Assembly (NCBI GenBank): GCA_049999765.1
Contig: JBNGIQ010009459.1
Coordinates: 303,495-345,042, forward strand
Length of the DNA stretch: 41,548 nt
Source of the DNA: Phaeoceros laevis
Taxonomy: Eukaryota; Anthocerotophyta; Anthocerotopsida; Notothyladales
Reading direction: 5' to 3'
Positions within the stretch are counted from its first letter, which is position 1; each line of letters starts with the position of its first letter. Shown in pieces: positions 9,813 to 19,748 of this stretch. The position numbers and the translations under genes are program-made. Below the pieces are notes generated by a model. It worked only from the letters and a program-made list of their open reading frames with translations. It had not been told where the DNA came from and did not search any database.

Positions 9813-12800
9813 CTAGCAATTTTTGGCTGTCCTTTCAACTAATGTTTGACACTCTGTCAATGATAACAACCTTCTACGATGACGATCACACACCATACAA
9901 CTTGTTTGTGCACAATGTGGCCAGATTTCGCGATCATAAAGAGTTTTTGCAAGAGACAATCCATCCTCACATGCAGAACAACCAAGGTGCAGAAGTGGAG
10001 ACCCTACAATACTTAAGGATGCCCAAGAATATATTGGAATGCCCTGCCTAATCCAACCTTCCATCATGATTTGCAATGCCTGGCATACAGTCGTGCCGCG
10101 TGTGCGCGAATCCACATACAAAACATGAAATAGCCCTGTCAAAACAAACAAGTACAAAGTATGCAACGTGAAACGAAGGGGAGTGGACAACGAACTTTGG
10201 AAATGGGAGTATGTGACGAAAAAAACAGCAGGCATATGAGGAGCGAAACATAGACTGAACCCTTCCACCCACCTGCAACCATCCACATTTGGTGTCCATC
10301 TCGTACTTTCCACAAGGTGAGTACTGCAGTGGGAGCACCGGCTTGCAGCAGAGCGCGACCTAATCCCACCAGCCCTTCACTTCCGGTGACCTCACCCTGG
10401 CCCGATTCGCACGCACTCAGCACCACCAATCCAGCAGCAATACCACCTTCCAGATTCGCAATCTCTGAAGCAGTGAGAACCTGACCAGCCTCTTGCTCCT
10501 TGAGCAAGCGGGAGCTGGCATCAGTCCCTTGGAAGACATGCGCGCTTCTGTGGCCCTTTTCAGTTGCACCATGGGCATCTGTTTCCCTGGTTGTGCTGCA
10601 CCCAGCTGGCCCCTGCATCACCAGGCAGCCGTGAGGATACCGTGCTTCATCCACCATGCCATGGGTTGCCAACAGGACTACACCACTGTCTGCCAGCCCT
10701 TCCAGCACAGCTTTCTTGGTCATGTTCCTACCCAGGCACGGCTGGACGTTGAAGTACGAGGCCACGGCAATAGCTTCGTGCAGCGCGAAGTCCAGCGGAG
10801 GCCAGCCCAAGCCCATGGGTTCTGGGTTGCCACCGATGAAGGCCACCTTGCTGGGCTGCCAGCTATCCTGCATCATTTCCCCTTTACGATGAAGCTCCTG
10901 TCCGAAGACAGATTCCAGAAAGGGGACTTCATCGGGATATGGGAACTGCATCCTGGCATGGAACTTGTCCTGCTGTTGTAAGCATCTGTACAAAGTTGTG
11001 ATGGAAGGGATGACAGCCACGCCTTTGGTTGCTTGTACTTGGACCAGGAACTTGCCCTTCCTCCCGTCATACAGAGCGGCGAAGGGCACCAAAGACAAGC
11101 ACCCATGCCCTGGTGCGAAAATAAGTGTGTCGCAGCCCTCCAGGTCTGCCTCGATGAACTGCACCAGGAGTGCGTGCAGAGTGGCCAAGGCCTTGATTGG
11201 CCCCTTGGAGTCTTCGTTATTCATAATGTCAGTGCGAGCCTTCCTTACCACTTCCTCCAGAAGAGTTGTGGGTGGCTCACCTGCATCCCTAAACCAGGTG
11301 CTCAGCTGGCAGATAGTGCAAAAGACGGCAACCCCGCTAGTTGATTCGGCTGAGTGTCTGCTCACATACATGAACAATTTGCCATACGATGTGTTGTAGA
11401 CATAGTGAATGATGGCAGTCGTGGGGCTTAGCGACTTCACAGTGGCCCAAATTATGCTCTCAAGCAGAGTGTCACAGTGCTCCAATTCCACGGGGTCGAA
11501 AAGCTGTTCCTCTTCTCCTTCCTTATGGATCTGGTGCAAGAGGTGGCGCACGTTGGCCCTTTCCGCCCAAAGCAAGCCTCGCTCAGGACGTCGGAGGTGT
11601 TTTATCCACAGTTCCTGCAAGAGCCAGTAGACCGAGTTCATATGGTGATCGAAAAACAGAACCCAAGATGTGGGCTCATTGTCTTGATAACAATCGTCCC
11701 GTTGCTGGGCAGCGGCAAGTACAGCAGCCTCCCCAGCCAGCTTAGCAGCGCTCATCCATTGCTGTTGTTCCCGCATGACATAGGCTTGATGGTATTTGAC
11801 TGCCACCAGGCTGACAATATCTTTGGCTGCCAATGTTTCTGCTACTTGGGTATGTGCCCATGCTGCGGCCGTATCCCCGAGCCTCAAGGCGGCTTTGGCC
11901 TGCAGCAAGCGCAGCATCGTTAAGTGTTCATTGCTCACCTGAGAGTCATCCTCCGACACTGCCGCCTCCAGCTCTGCATCGAGCTCTTGGTGCCGTCCTA
12001 AAGCATCGAGCCCAAAGCACAAAAGGATGCGCATGTACATCTCGGCGCTCTTCATTGGCGGTGAAACCCTTTGAAGCGCTTCCAGTGCCCGCTTAGCTTT
12101 CTTCATAGCCAACTTCCAGTTACCGTTGCTGGCGAGGAGCTCAGGAGTCAAGGTCAGCAACATCAGCTCAATGACATGGGGAGGTAGACCACTTTGTACA
12201 CGATCGTTCCCGGTTAGTACCTCTTGCATGTGTCTAAGAACCGTTATAGCCTGCTCGAGGTCGCCAATGTCTCTCGCTATGTTTGCCTTTGTAAAATTCC
12301 AACACTCCCATTGCAGGTTCCAGGCTTCCAGATGCTCGTCCACGTATGCATCCATAAGTGCACCAACTTGTAGGCTGAGGACCAGCTTCTGCGTGCATGG
12401 TAGTTGCTGAGGAGACACAGCATGCCCTTAACAAAGTCCTCCGGATATGTGAGCTCGTACAAGTTTGTCCTCGTCGAACAGAGACGCCATGCCTCCTCCC
12501 TTGCAGCAACTGCCCTGTCCACTTGGCCGTCTTCCTGCCACACACTGGCAGCACTAATGTGGATTCGGGCTCGAAGCTCCTAGTCGGATTCCTCTAGCTG
12601 CTGGGATGCTGCCACCGCTGCCTCAATGATCTCAACGGCTCTGCCCATATCCCCAGCCTTGTGCCAGTAAACTGCTGCTATGGACTGCTTACGCAGCTGA
12701 GTCGGGAGATCCACCAATCTTGAGTGCAGGACGCAGACTTCAGCAGCAGAGCTGTAAGCTCCAGCACGATCATAGATGCCCACAAGCCCCTCCAAAGCCT

Positions 12801-13458
12801 CCATTATCCAAGGATATGTCTTTCCTGGCGCCCATTGCTGAAGCTTGGTGCCAAGCACAAGTCTCACGTCTTCCCACCTCGCTTTCTTCCAATCCTCTTT
12901 CTCTGCGTTGGTACCGGTGCAATGAGTTGATTGGACCCATGCCATGAAGCAAAGTGCGTAACAGAGAACATCCACGGAGTCTGCCTCTCTTGGGGGTCTT
13001 GGCACTTCAGGGCAGGCCAAAGCCACTGATTTCACTATGCGTTCGCAAAGAGCTCGAACCTTCACCGGATCTTCTTCCTCTCCCTTCATCAAGGCAAACC
13101 AAAGTGCTCTTGCGGAGTGAGTCAGCGCCTGCAGCTCTCGCTCCACTTGTGTGCAAGCATCCAAAGCAATTCCGTGACAACCCTCGAGGGCCTGCGACCC
13201 TGCCGCTGCAAGATTCATACAAGCTCGCCATCGGACATCGCCAACCTTTTCAGGCTGCCTGTTCCCCTCCGCCTTCCTCGTAACGTCCTCAGCATTCAAG
13301 CCCTCGCCCTCAGGCATCTCGCTTAACAAGCCCGTTGTCTGAAGTGTAGCCATCCTCAATTGCTGAGTGAAGAATTGCGTGAGCAGCTCATGATCGTCTT
13401 GTTTTCCCGACCCACTTGCCATCTCGATGTGGTCGAGTCCCTCGTTGCCTCCACTCAT
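9813..13458 (-). pseudogene. TPR-CHAT protease (caspase-like fold), interrupted by a stop and a frameshift
   Basis: The minus-strand gene starts at the ATG at 13458 (MSGGNEGLDH). It has a long helical TPR-type region, then a CHAT domain (roughly 11,140-10,300) with the conserved VPFAALYDG block, catalytic histidine in LLATHGM (near 10,665) and catalytic cysteine in LSACESGQGEVTGSEGL (near 10,405), then GAPTAVLTLWKV. An intron (10272-10136) joins in frame to a final exon whose WASLSIVG matches the closing strand of CHAT domains; the stop at 9813 is uncertain. CHAT domains are cysteine peptidases of the caspase/separase clan. Two lesions: an in-frame TAG at 12582-12580, after which the same frame resumes with a clear TPR (SAASVWQEDGQVDRA), and a shift of one base near 12358-12368. 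No intron with matching phase repairs either without removing TPR coding. It may be a recent pseudogene or carry assembly errors; the catalytic dyad is intact. Confidence 0.75.
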
Positions 13459-13816
13459 ATTCCCGCTCTTGTTCCACGCTTCGCTTCCATCCGTTGCTCG
13501 AGTCCCACAATGCGGAAATGTGGATCTGTCGGGTGCTTATGAATGTGCACGGATCTGTTGGGCGTGAAGCTTTCATCATTCGTATGACACTTCTCCACGC
13601 TTCCACGTTGTCCACTTGGCTTGTCACACCACCAACTTGACTTTACTTGTCACACCACCATACGTCGGCAAGTTCAGACTTGGAGGAGCTTGTAAACGAA
13701 CTGGTGCCGGACGACCGTACGCTGGTCACTGGCACGGGATTCTCGTACTCCATACACGCTTTGTTGACAGGGGCACAAGTTGCAAAATATCAGGTGACGA
13801 AGTCGGGCGGCCAGGT
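13459..13816. promoter_or_regulatory. Divergent intergenic region between TPR-CHAT gene and helical-bundle gene
   Basis: The two start codons face away from each other and lie 358 bp apart, so the two genes probably share a bidirectional promoter. An open frame upstream of 13817 (from 13616) continues in frame, but its residues look unlike protein coding for this family. Near 13620-13655 the phrase cttgtcacaccacca occurs twice, 25 bp apart. Confidence 0.4.
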
Positions 13817-15134
13817 ATGGTAGATCCGACAGGTTTGCTAAGCTATACAGTGTCCAAAACATTGGACAAAGTGCTGGATTATGTAGGAAAAGCGCGAGAA
13901 TGGTTTGACCACTGCGAGGACCTGCAAACGCTTCTAGACAATGTCAAGCCGTTGGTTGTGCAGGCATCCTCAACAGCATCTACATCGAGGGCAACGGGGC
14001 CTTCCCCGCCTGCAGCATCGGGCCAGGCAGTGGAGAAATGGCTGAAAGACTTGAGCCCTCTGTTGAATGAGGCAGAAACAGCTCTTGCGGAAGCCCTAGC
14101 TTCTGTGGATAGGAATTCTCCCAACCTGGTGAAGAAGAAGCATCATTCAGACAAGATCCGAAAAATCACAGAACGGATTCGAAAGATAGGGCAGGATGGC
14201 GCGGCTTATGCCGTGCTGGCTGAACTCAGAGACGTCAGGAGTGAATTGGCTAGTCTCAGCATCCAGCCTGTGTCGCAGCAGCAGGGTAAGGCTGCTCCCG
14301 GGCAGTGCCAGCATCCGTTGGTCCAGAAATTGAAGGAACTTCGGAAAAGAACCGGACGTGATGAGCGGTTCCGGGTGAAGCTGGAGGTAGCAGATACGCA
14401 CACCCGGCGGTTTCACGTTCCTGGGGAGGGTGTAGGTTCTGAATCTGGCGATCCGGAGGAAGCGGGCAACCACAGAGGCAAAGTTGTGAAGGGAGGTATC
14501 GAAGTGAACAATGCCACAAAGCTCCGGCTCACCATGGAAGCTGATTTTGGAAAGAACTGGTTCTTCTACATTTTGTTTCTGGACCACTTCGAAAGCGCAC
14601 GGCCCTCTCTCTACTTCCCGGATGAAGCGGTCGATGACTGCAATTCGCTGCTCAGGCAAGTGGTGAGACATGCCTGACATTGCAAATTTTATCTGACTTT
14701 GTGTTTGAGTGCCTTCTTTGTTCATCTGTGTGCGGAGAATGACATGCAGAGGAGTTTTTCAGGATTAGAGTCTTCCCAAACTGTGAAGACTATGACGATG
14801 ATCCAGAGACCATGAAACTGGAGAGAAGCAGCAACGCCCCCTCGGATGCTTATGAGCAGGTTTCCTTGTATCTTCTTTTGGTGGACACTTGCTTGGAACC
14901 AGGTACGCCATGTCATGACTTGTTTGAGAACATTTTTTCCGTTGCCACGGACGGACAAATGTAGTGGACGGGTGTATGATCGTGAAATTGACACCTCCTA
15001 CTTCTGCAGAGAGTCCCTTCAACTTGGAGAGTATAACCATTGAAGATGTGGAGAAGCACTTGCAATCTCCCGATCTAAACGCTATCGTCAAGCATTGGAT
15101 TTTTGACATACGGCCTTCGAAACCTCAAGTTTGA
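13817..15134 (+). CDS. Helical-bundle (RPW8/HeLo-like) protein with DUF4384-like C-terminus
   Basis: I infer three exons with matching phases: 13817-14662, 14752-14902 and 15010-15134, giving 373 residues. The ATG at 13817 gives MVDPTGLLSYTVSKTLDKVL, an N-terminus like RPW8 or HeLo four-helix bundles; helices continue through VEKWLKDLSPLLNEAETALA and SDKIRKITERIRKIG (residues about 1-150). After a linker, residues about 225-373 form a beta-rich region: VNNATKLRLTMEADFGKNW, FFYILFLDHFESARPSLYFP, then EFFRIRVFPNCEDYD and PETMKLERSSNAPSD. That order resembles DUF4384, a domain found beside caspase-like and CHAT proteins. RPW8/HeLo bundles act in membrane-linked cell death in plants and fungi. 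The divergent neighbour is a TPR-CHAT protease, so a protease-effector or protease-regulator relation is plausible. Domain names are by eye and could be wrong; the ORF itself is sound. Confidence 0.6.
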
Positions 15135-15272
15135 GACTGACAAAGAGGCGCAATCCCGCTGCTCAAACCAATCGTCTCCGTGTTCACAAGTTCCCTTGCA
15201 GGTTCCGGCCAAGAGGCCCATCATGACTTGTTCACATTTTGTATTCTGTTTGGGGCCAGCCTGCCAGGAGTG

Positions 15273-15580
15273 AGGTTAGCCCTTAAGAGCCCAACAGGAC
15301 AAAAAATGTCTGTGCGGGGGCCCCTTTAAGGATGCTTTCTACTATCTCCTATCAAGAAAAAATTATTTTATTGTCTTATATAGTATTATTAGAAAGGTGA
15401 CGTCGTGCTGATGCTGCATCAATTTCTTTATCTGAGGCTGGTGCTGGCGGCCAGCAAGCAACAAACACAGAACGGGGTGCTGACGGCCCCGTTATGGGGT
15501 CGACGCCCCGGGAAAGCCTAGCCGCGTGAGTAACGGGCGTTTCGGTGCGTTTGGGTGCCCGTGCTTTTAAGGGTTAACCT
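15273..15580. mobile_element. MITE-like element with 18-bp terminal inverted repeats
   Basis: The left end aggttagcccttaagagc (15273-15290) pairs with the right end, whose reverse complement is aggttaacccttaaaagc, differing at two of 18 positions. The interior (about 270 bp) is non-coding. No clear target-site duplication could be made out. Size and structure suit a non-autonomous DNA transposon. Confidence 0.5.
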
Positions 15581-16056
15581 ACGTGAAATTTAAAATCCAG
15601 CCATGCTGCAAATGAAAGCGCCGAGTTAACTCAACGAAAAACTTATATTTACCTTGATGACTTTTATTTACCTTTAACCATTCCATTACAGTAAGAACTG
15701 TTACATCACTGGCCCTTTTCTCGATTCCCTCGCGTGAACTTTACAAGCTTGTAATAATAATAAGGGCCCTAAGCCGCGATGCTTGACATGTCTGATCCGC
15801 CCGTTTCCTTCGGGTGATAGATTGAGCTCTGGCAAGAATTGAGTAGCGTACAGGAACATCAGCTTTCAGGGTTGGCAAATACCGTTCCCTCATGTGGTGA
15901 CAAAGCTTGCTTTATCTCGAGGAATTGTGCGTTGCTCCCCTACTAGGGTCAGCTTCATTGACTATCCAGCAGAAGATATTTTACGACAAGCTGGATAATC
16001 AACTTCTCAACAGTAAGTACTGCAACTACACTCAGACTAGACTGAGTGTGGTTGTG
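15581..16056. other. Intergenic, no gene seen
   Basis: This lies between the first MITE-like element and the FKBP duplicate. Short open frames only, and nothing recognised. Near 16020-16050 a small inverted repeat (cactcagacta / tagactgagtg) is present. Confidence 0.4.
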
Positions 16057-16594
16057 AATCTTCTGAATTGCTTGCAAAACGCTAGTTGAACCCAAGTTCT
16101 TTTCGTAGTTGCAACTTGCAAGCTGCTGCACTTCTGAGCTTTTAAGCTGACCTTTACACACCTGTAAGAAAGCTCAAACCTAGGCCTTGCAAGCTTAGCT
16201 CATCCCCATGTGGCCCATTGTAGTTTGTTCGAAGGACACTATGGTGATCTGCAGGTCCTTTGCCTCTTTGACGTTTACTCCGCTGCTTGAAGTATGCATT
16301 TTCTTGTATGCTGGTGAGAGCCGAGTGTACTCAACCTATGCAGCTGGCCTCAAACTCTTGTGCTTGCACAGGAAAGAGAAGAGCATTGATGTCCCATACT
16401 GTCCACTGTGGCTCAATACTGTCCACAGCTCAGCTGTGGACAGTTTGGGCTCAATACCCCGGCTGTCCACAGCTGCCTTCAGCCCATACTGTCCATGTGC
16501 AGCTGCCTTCAGCACCATACTGTCCACAGCTGCCATCTTAGTGCCAGCAAGAGACTCAGACTCCTTTCATCCCTTCATAAGGAAAATGTGCCAT
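16057..16594 (+). pseudogene. Collapsed duplicate of the FKBP16-1-like gene, with a chimeric open frame
   Basis: Three blocks match the FKBP gene in the same order: 16057-16288 to about 4070-4318 (5' region, start codon and first codons MVICRSFASLTFTP), about 16297-16390 to about 5428-5545 (an intron and the start of exon 7, including gaagagcattg), and about 16500-16594 to about 5779-5862 (3' flank, including gtgccagcaag and ggaaaatgtgccat). The segments between are gone, including nearly all FKBP coding exons. A frame starting at 16241 nevertheless stays open to 16666, giving about 141 residues: the original transit-peptide start followed by former intron and repeat sequence. This is almost certainly a pseudogene, with a small chance of a new plastid-directed peptide. 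Confidence 0.75.
16396..16545. repeat. Degenerate tandem array of 'catactgtccacagctgccttcag'-type units with a perfect inverted repeat
   Basis: Units containing atactgtccac(a/t) and agctgcc recur about five times within 150 bp. Within it, actgtccacagct (16418-16430) and agctgtggacagt (16432-16444) form 13-bp perfect arms around one base. A single unit of the same kind occurs in the parental FKBP 3' flank (near 5779-5800), so the array expanded in the copy. Confidence 0.6.
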
Positions 16595-16595
16595 C

Positions 16596-16988
16596 GAGCG
16601 GATTCCCATGAGCACGGTTCCGGTTCCGGGAAAAGAACCGGAACGGGAACCGCTGCATTTGGCTGAGCCCTTCAAAAAAAAGGGAAAGTAACGAGCACGG
16701 GCTGTTGCCCGTGTCTCGATATCGCGAACTCGATTTCGCGAACTCGCGATCTGGAGATCTGGAGAACGCACTTCATGTTGAAAACTTACGATGAAGTAGC
16801 CGGTGTGGCCGGCGGATGACGGGGTGCTGGCTGTATCCCGGAGCCGGCAGATGTAGACCTCACTAAAAATAACCCCGGCACGCGTTTTCCGGAAGCCCCT
16901 ACATGAGGCTTATTTTAGCCGTGACCCCCTACAATTTTTTGTTGCGACGCGGGTTCCGGAACCGGAACGGGGCTCATGGAATCCGCTC
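16596..16988. mobile_element. MITE-like element, about 393 bp, with long imperfect terminal inverted repeats
   Basis: The left end gagcggattcccatgagc (then acggttccggttccgg) is inverted at the right end, 16950-16988, whose reverse complement begins gagcggattccatgagc and continues ccgttccggttccgg. About 32 of 35 positions match with one indel. The interior is non-coding and carries further ggttcc/ggaacc inversions and a repeated tcgcgaactcg. It sits exactly at the end of the FKBP duplicate homology. No convincing target-site duplication was seen. Confidence 0.6.
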
Positions 16989-17081
16989 ATAATAACGACC
17001 GCGTCGCTGTAATTCTAAGGATGCGAACGTTCCCTCACATCATGTGCACGTGTTTCTTCTAAGCCGGACTCCCTGATTCTT

Positions 17082-19541
17082 ATGGCTGTCAGCACCTTGC
17101 AGCCAAGTTTGTTCATCGATGACTTGGTCACTGTGGTGATCAAGCAACAAGCACTGCGGACCAAGGCCTTGCCCGCACCAACATCTGTGCTTCCCCACAG
17201 GCGGAAGATACAAGTATCCGGCAAGGCATCCTACCGCTCTACGCCTGTGGAGCCAAGGAGGTGCAAGCAACTTCTGCCAACACTACGCTGCTGTGCACAC
17301 TTAGGTCGAAATCTTATGGCACGTAGCAGGTTGTTCTAGGTCAAGACACCGTTTGCCTCCCCTATTTTGACTCCACATCAGCCTTGCAGGGCGGCAGGGT
17401 ACGATGACGGTTCACAGATTGCTTCCTGGAGAGCACTGTGTGAGAATGGACAGCTCGGTGAGGTTGTTGAGGCGTTGGATTCGGTGGTACAACAAAGTTC
17501 TTGGCTTCACAACTCTGTCTTCTATTGCGTACTTAAGACGTGCATTGCACAGAAGGATCTCGTTCTTGGCAGACGTGTGCATGCACTTTCTGTCAAAAGC
17601 GGGTACGAGTCAGATGCCTTCTTGGCCAACCACTTCATCTGTATGTATTCCTCCCTCGGGAACTTGCCGGAAGCAATGCATGTATTTGCCAAGGTGGCTG
17701 CACCCGACCGCTACATGTGGGCTTCCATCATCTTGGTACATGCTCGACATGGACGGCCCCTGGAGGCTATTAACCTCTATAGACAGATGCGAGGGTCAGC
17801 TGTGAAGCCAGACAACCATGTATTTGCAGCAGTGCTTCGAGCGTGTGCTGGTGCAGAAGATCTCTTTTCTGGAAGAGAAGTCCATGCTGATATTATGGCA
17901 GGCGCAGCTAAGCCCAATGTGTTTCTCGGGAACTGCCTGGTGGACATGTATGTGAAGTGCAGGTGCTTGGAGGATGCTCGCAAAGTATTTGAAAGCTTGC
18001 CAACTAGAGACGTGGTGACATGGAATACCATGATGGCGGGATATGTTAAGCTTGGGCTCGGTCTCGATGCCCTTGCACTTTATGACACCATGCAGCTTGA
18101 GGGCATCTCCGCTCCAGCAGATGCTATTACTTTTGCATGCCTCCTCCAAGCATGTGCCAGCATTGGAGCTCTGCACCAAGGGAAGCTGCTCCATGCACAG
18201 ATTTGGAGAACAGGACTTGACGAGGATGTGGTCTTGAGTACTTGCCTGGTGGACATGTACGCCAAGTGTGGAAGCTTGGAGGATGCACGCAAAGTGTTTG
18301 ATAGTCTGCAAAGTAGAGATGTAGTGACGTGGACTGCTATGATCGCAGGATATGCTCAGCATGGGTATTGTCAAGAAGCACTTGATCTCTATGGAAGTAT
18401 GCAACAGGAAGGCATCAGTCCAGCTAATGCAGTTACATTTGCATGCCTCCTGCGAGCCTGCAGCAGCATTGGAGCCGTCCATCAGGGGAACCTGCTGCAT
18501 GCAGAAATTGAGAAGAGGGGGCTGGAAGCTGATGTCCTTGTTGGCAATGCCTTGGTAGACATGTATGCAAAGTGCGGGAGCTTGCACAAGGCTGGCAGAG
18601 TGTTTGATCAGTTGCCCACAAAAAATGTTGTGACATGGACTGCAATGATCAATGGTTATGCTGAACATAGTGATGGTGCAATGGCCATTCAGTATTTTGA
18701 AAAGATGCTTCAGCAAGGGGTGCAGCCCGATGAGACTGCTTTCATTTGTCTACTCGTAGCATGCAGTCATGCAGGCTTGGTGCAGGAAGGCCGGCAGTAT
18801 TTTAGATTGATGACCGAGGACCATGGGATCGCACCCACTGTCAATCACTATAACTGCATGATCGATCTCCTCGGTCGATCTGGGGGCCTGGATGAGGCAG
18901 AAAAGATACTGCAAACCATGCCTTTTCAAAAGAATGCTGTGGGCTGGAAATCTCTGCTCAGTGCCTGCAAGAACCATGGTGACCTCGATCGTGGAAGACG
19001 ATGTTTCGACTGTCTCATAGAACTGGAGCCTGAGAACTCCGCTTCATATGTTCTCCTGACTAACATGTATGCAAATGCTGGCAGGTGGAGGGATGTAGAT
19101 AAAATTGATAACTTACGAAGGTCTGCAGGTGCTTGGAAGAAGCCTGGAAAGGCATGCATCGAAGTGAAGAACAAGGTCCACGATTTCGTAGTGGGAGAAG
19201 AGAGGTACGACACCTCATCCAGGCTGAGAAGCATCAATCAGAGGTTGAAGGCGGATGGAGGACATGTGCCACAAACGGAGCTTGTGGTAAAGGCGGTGTC
19301 TGAGCGGGAAAAGGAGGATGCGCTGTGTGGGCATGCAGAAAAACTGGCCTTGGCTTATGGACTCATGAACACTCCAGATGGCACAACTTTGCTTGTCACG
19401 AAAAATCTAAGAATGTGCAGTGACTGCCATAGTAGCACCAAGATCATGTCAAGCCTAGAGAAGCGTCGCATCATTGTTAGAGATGCACACCGAGTACACC
19501 ATTTCCTGGACGGGTCTTGTTCTTGTAGGGATCGGCATTAA
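17082..19541 (+). CDS. PPR-DYW RNA-editing factor, DRH-terminal
   Basis: Exon 1 (17082-17329) encodes a targeting-type leader, MAVSTLQPSLFIDDLVTVVI, rich in basic and hydroxylated residues. A 60-bp intron (17330-17389, GT...TTGCAG) restores the frame exactly into the PPR array, which otherwise lacks an ATG near its start. The 799-residue product has about 12-15 PLS-type PPR motifs (such as LVDMYAKCGSLEDARKVFDS and VVTWTAMIAGYAQHGYCQEA), E1/E2, a KKPGKACIEV PG box, then a full DYW domain with CGHAEKLALAYG, CSDC and CSC. The final residues are DRH, not DYW. Family knowledge: these nuclear genes direct site-specific editing of organelle transcripts. GRP and DRH endings have been described, as I recall, in hornworts as candidates for U-to-C editing. 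Splice model and PPR-DYW class are well supported; the editing direction is not. Confidence 0.88.
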
Positions 19542-19748
19542 GACTGTAAAGCACATCGAGTCAGTAGCAGAATTAATATTAGCCTTGGATTCTTAGAACA
19601 AGGTAGGATTGCCCCCTAAACGTCCTTCCGATGCTGAAAATCTGTTCTACTAGTTTCGAATTAGAATCAGGGATTTGAACACGCATATCTGCCTGGGACT
19701 CAAGATCAGGTGCGTGAGACCGTCCTTCACCAGTTCATGCGGTAGAGC

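Noticed and set aside
12361-12460. A small intron (GTACGA...CCTCAG) that would restore frame in the TPR-CHAT gene
   Set aside because: It fits by phase but would delete about 30 residues of well-formed TPR helix and does not explain the upstream TAG; a true frameshift is simpler. RNA reads could reverse this.
15525-15545. Sequence 'gcgtgagtaacgg' recalling a small-subunit rRNA segment
   Set aside because: Only about 12 bases match and flanking sequence is unrelated; it lies inside the MITE-like element.
17796-18716. 306-codon minus-strand frame across the DRH-type PPR gene
   Set aside because: Antisense shadow of PPR repeats with no recognisable domain.
19640-19745. tRNA-like pieces (minus-strand gttcaaatcc T-arm-like and ctgatcttgagtcccagg anticodon-arm-like sequences)
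   Set aside because: No complete cloverleaf with acceptor and D-arm pairing could be drawn, and the region precedes the GNAT start; at most degraded tRNA-like debris.
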